Assembly: GCA_902795785.1 (NCBI GenBank) | Contig: CADBMK010000051.1 | Location: forward strand, 1 to 8,311 | Length of the DNA stretch: 8,311 nucleotides | Direction: 5' to 3' | Source of the DNA: an uncultured Bacteroidia bacterium | GTDB taxonomy: Bacteria > Bacteroidota > Bacteroidia > Bacteroidales > UBA932 | Part shown: positions 6,665 to 8,311 of the stretch, piece after piece | How the letters are laid out: every line of letters begins with the position of its first letter | Position numbering within the stretch: the stretch's first letter is position 1 | Notes under the pieces: generated by a model | What the model saw: the letters and a program-made list of their open reading frames with translations, nothing else | Databases searched by the model: none | What the model was told of the DNA's origin: nothing | Translations under genes and position numbers: made by a program

Positions 6665-8311
6665 ATGAGCATTTTCGACAGACTAAAGAAGGATGAGGAC
6701 AGGATTGGCGCAATTCTGTACATCATCTATACGCTGTGCCTTATCCTGGCGGTTATTGTACTGCTCAGGATCCTGTGGGTGCAGTTCTTCTTCCGTCTGG
6801 ACGACAGCACCGCGGCACTCTTCAGGCCAAGGTCCCAGAAAGTGGTCATCGAACCGAACCGAGGAGCCATCCTCGCCTGCGACGGACGTCTCCTTGCGAT
6901 GTCAACCCCTATGTACCAGCTCTGCATGGACTGCTCCGTACAGAAGGCCGCTTTCAAGAACAAGCCTGAGAAAGAACAGGAGTGGAGGGCAATGGCCGCA
7001 AAGCTCTGCGATTCCCTCTGCGTGGTCTTCCCCGAAAGGAGCGCCGGAGACTGGTACTCTTTCATAATGGGCCTCAGGCTCAGCAACAGCCGATATGCCA
7101 AGATCGGTCCGATGATAGACCACGGCACGCTTCAGAGGGTCAAGAAGTTCCCTCTGTGGAACCTCAAGAGTTACCGCAGCGGACTCATCGTGGAGAAGCA
7201 GGACACCCGCCAGTACCCATACGGAGTGCTTGCAAGAAGAACCATCGGCTATGTGAAGGACAACAGCAAGAGCAACGGCAACAACCTTGTCGGACTTGAG
7301 GGAAAATACAACGAGACCCTTCACGGAACCGAAGGCTCCGAATGGATGAGGCTCGTGGACAAGAGAAGGATGGTCCGTGACTACGACAGCACCTATGTGG
7401 AAGCCGAGGACGGACTTGACATCAAGACAACCATAGACATAGACATTCAGGACATAGCCGACAGGGCTCTCAGAAGGCAGATTGCCAAGGATTCCACCGG
7501 AATCGCCGGAGGAACCGCCATCATCATGGACGTTAAGACCGGAGCTATCAGGGCTATGGTCAACGTTTACAAGGACAAGAAGACAGGACAGATCGGAGAG
7601 CGCTACAACTATGCCGTGGGCAGATCCGGAGACCCGGGTTCCGTATTCAAGACAATTACCCTGACCGCCTGCATGGACGACGGCTACGTCCATTCCGTAG
7701 AGGAGACGATGCCTACCAACCACGGACGCTACGGCGTGAAGGGAAAACTCTTCGACCAGCACGTCTACGACCACGAGAAGCAGGAGAAAACCGATGAAAT
7801 CAGCATCATCGACGGACTCAAGGTTTCTTCCAACCTCGTATTCCACGACCTCGCCGTCAAATACTACAGGCATCAGCCTGAAAAGTTCATCGAGAAACTC
7901 AATCAGTACCATCTTCTGGACAGGTTTGCCTTCGACCTCGACGGCCTGAGCAAACCGACATACAACAAGCCGGGCACTCCGTCCTGGAGCGGAGCCTCAC
8001 TTGGTACGATGGCCTACGGATACAGTATCACTCTTACTCCGCTTCACGTGCTGATGTTCTACAACTCCATCGCCAACCACGGCAAGATGATGAAACCGTA
8101 TCTGGTGGAAGACATCGAGAGCCACGGTTCGGTCAAGAAGCATATGGGTCCAAGCGTGTTGAACTCAAGCGTCTGCTCAAGGTCCGTTGCCGACTCGGTT
8201 TCCAGGGCACTCAGAGCCGTTGTGCGTGAAGGAACCGGAAGGCTCAGCCTTGGAAAGGCCAAACTTCCCGTGGCAGGAAAGACAGGAACCGCCAGGGTTG
8301 TACTGGAAAAC
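6665..8311 (+). CDS. ftsI: Septal peptidoglycan transpeptidase FtsI (PBP3-type), C-terminus outside the window
   Basis: The frame is open to the right edge, giving the first 549 residues of a penicillin-binding protein. FtsI cross-links peptidoglycan at the division septum together with FtsW. Visible parts are a short cytoplasmic tail, one membrane anchor (about 15-38) and the dimerisation/pedestal region (about 60-250, with EPNRGAIL, the TRQYPYGVLARRTIGYV block and GLEGKYNETLHGTEG). The transpeptidase domain starts near 255. All three active-site motifs are intact: SVFK with nucleophile Ser326 and Lys329, SSN at 388-390, and KTG at 539-541. The end of the transpeptidase domain, and any C-terminal PASTA domain as often found in this group, lies beyond the window. 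The ATG at 6665 is the first possible start, since the in-frame ftsL stop is 3 bases upstream. It has no well-spaced Shine-Dalgarno sequence, so translation probably depends on ftsL. Position in the cluster favours ftsI over other class B PBPs. Confidence 0.95.
   Translation, partial: MSIFDRLKKDEDRIGAILYIIYTLCLILAVIVLLRILWVQFFFRLDDSTAALFRPRSQKVVIEPNRGAILACDGRLLAMSTPMYQLCMDCSVQKAAFKNKPEKEQEWRAMAAKLCDSLCVVFPERSAGDWYSFIMGLRLSNSRYAKIGPMIDHGTLQRVKKFPLWNLKSYRSGLIVEKQDTRQYPYGVLARRTIGYVKDNSKSNGNNLVGLEGKYNETLHGTEGSEWMRLVDKRRMVRDYDSTYVEAEDGLDIKTTIDIDIQDIADRALRRQIAKDSTGIAGGTAIIMDVKTGAIRAMVNVYKDKKTGQIGERYNYAVGRSGDPGSVFKTITLTACMDDGYVHSVEETMPTNHGRYGVKGKLFDQHVYDHEKQEKTDEISIIDGLKVSSNLVFHDLAVKYYRHQPEKFIEKLNQYHLLDRFAFDLDGLSKPTYNKPGTPSWSGASLGTMAYGYSITLTPLHVLMFYNSIANHGKMMKPYLVEDIESHGSVKKHMGPSVLNSSVCSRSVADSVSRALRAVVREGTGRLSLGKAKLPVAGKTGTARVVLEN

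Noticed and set aside
6902..7912. A 336-codon open frame on the - strand
   Set aside because: It lies entirely opposite ftsI, whose + strand frame carries all three penicillin-binding motifs. The translation is a Val/Leu/Ser-rich string without domains, as expected of an antisense shadow of biased codons.

Overview
The window looks like chromosomal DNA from a member of the Bacteroidota, probably an uncultured or gut/rumen-type Bacteroidales. Three things point there: a TonB-dependent-receptor-like gene coupled to a DUF4249-type lipoprotein gene, two matches to the Bacteroidota -7 promoter element TAnnTTTG placed just upstream of genes, and a short FtsL of the Bacteroidota type in the division cluster. 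Genus-level assignment is not possible by eye. Every supported gene is on the + strand, and the gaps are short.

Left part (1-4857). The window opens inside a gene for an alpha-helical, HEAT-repeat-like protein whose beginning lies outside. A candidate promoter overlaps its stop codon and leads into a tight three-gene envelope operon. The first gene encodes a lipoprotein of a family I do not recognise. The second encodes an outer-membrane beta-barrel of the TonB-dependent receptor type, starting at a TTG directly after the preceding TAA. The third encodes a DUF4249-type lipoprotein and overlaps the receptor gene by ATGA. The three products are predicted to sit in or on the outer membrane, so they may form one complex; the substrate is unknown.

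Middle (4858-4961). This 104-base gap is a compact control region. Four direct TGGAA repeats spaced exactly 10 bp apart lie just upstream of a perfect TAnnTTTG element. The arrangement matches what is known of MraZ operators, so the division cluster is probably autorepressed by MraZ. A bulged hairpin overlaps the first two repeats.

Right part (4962-8311). This is the start of the classical division and cell wall (dcw) cluster: mraZ, rsmH (mraW), ftsL and ftsI, the last cut by the window end. They encode the MraZ regulator, the 16S rRNA m4C1402 methyltransferase, a small bitopic divisome protein and the septal peptidoglycan transpeptidase. The genes are spaced by 15, -1 and 3 bases, consistent with one transcript.

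No tRNA, rRNA, CRISPR array, insertion sequence or phage gene was seen. The best candidates for something under-described are the three-gene envelope operon and the MraZ operator/promoter architecture.
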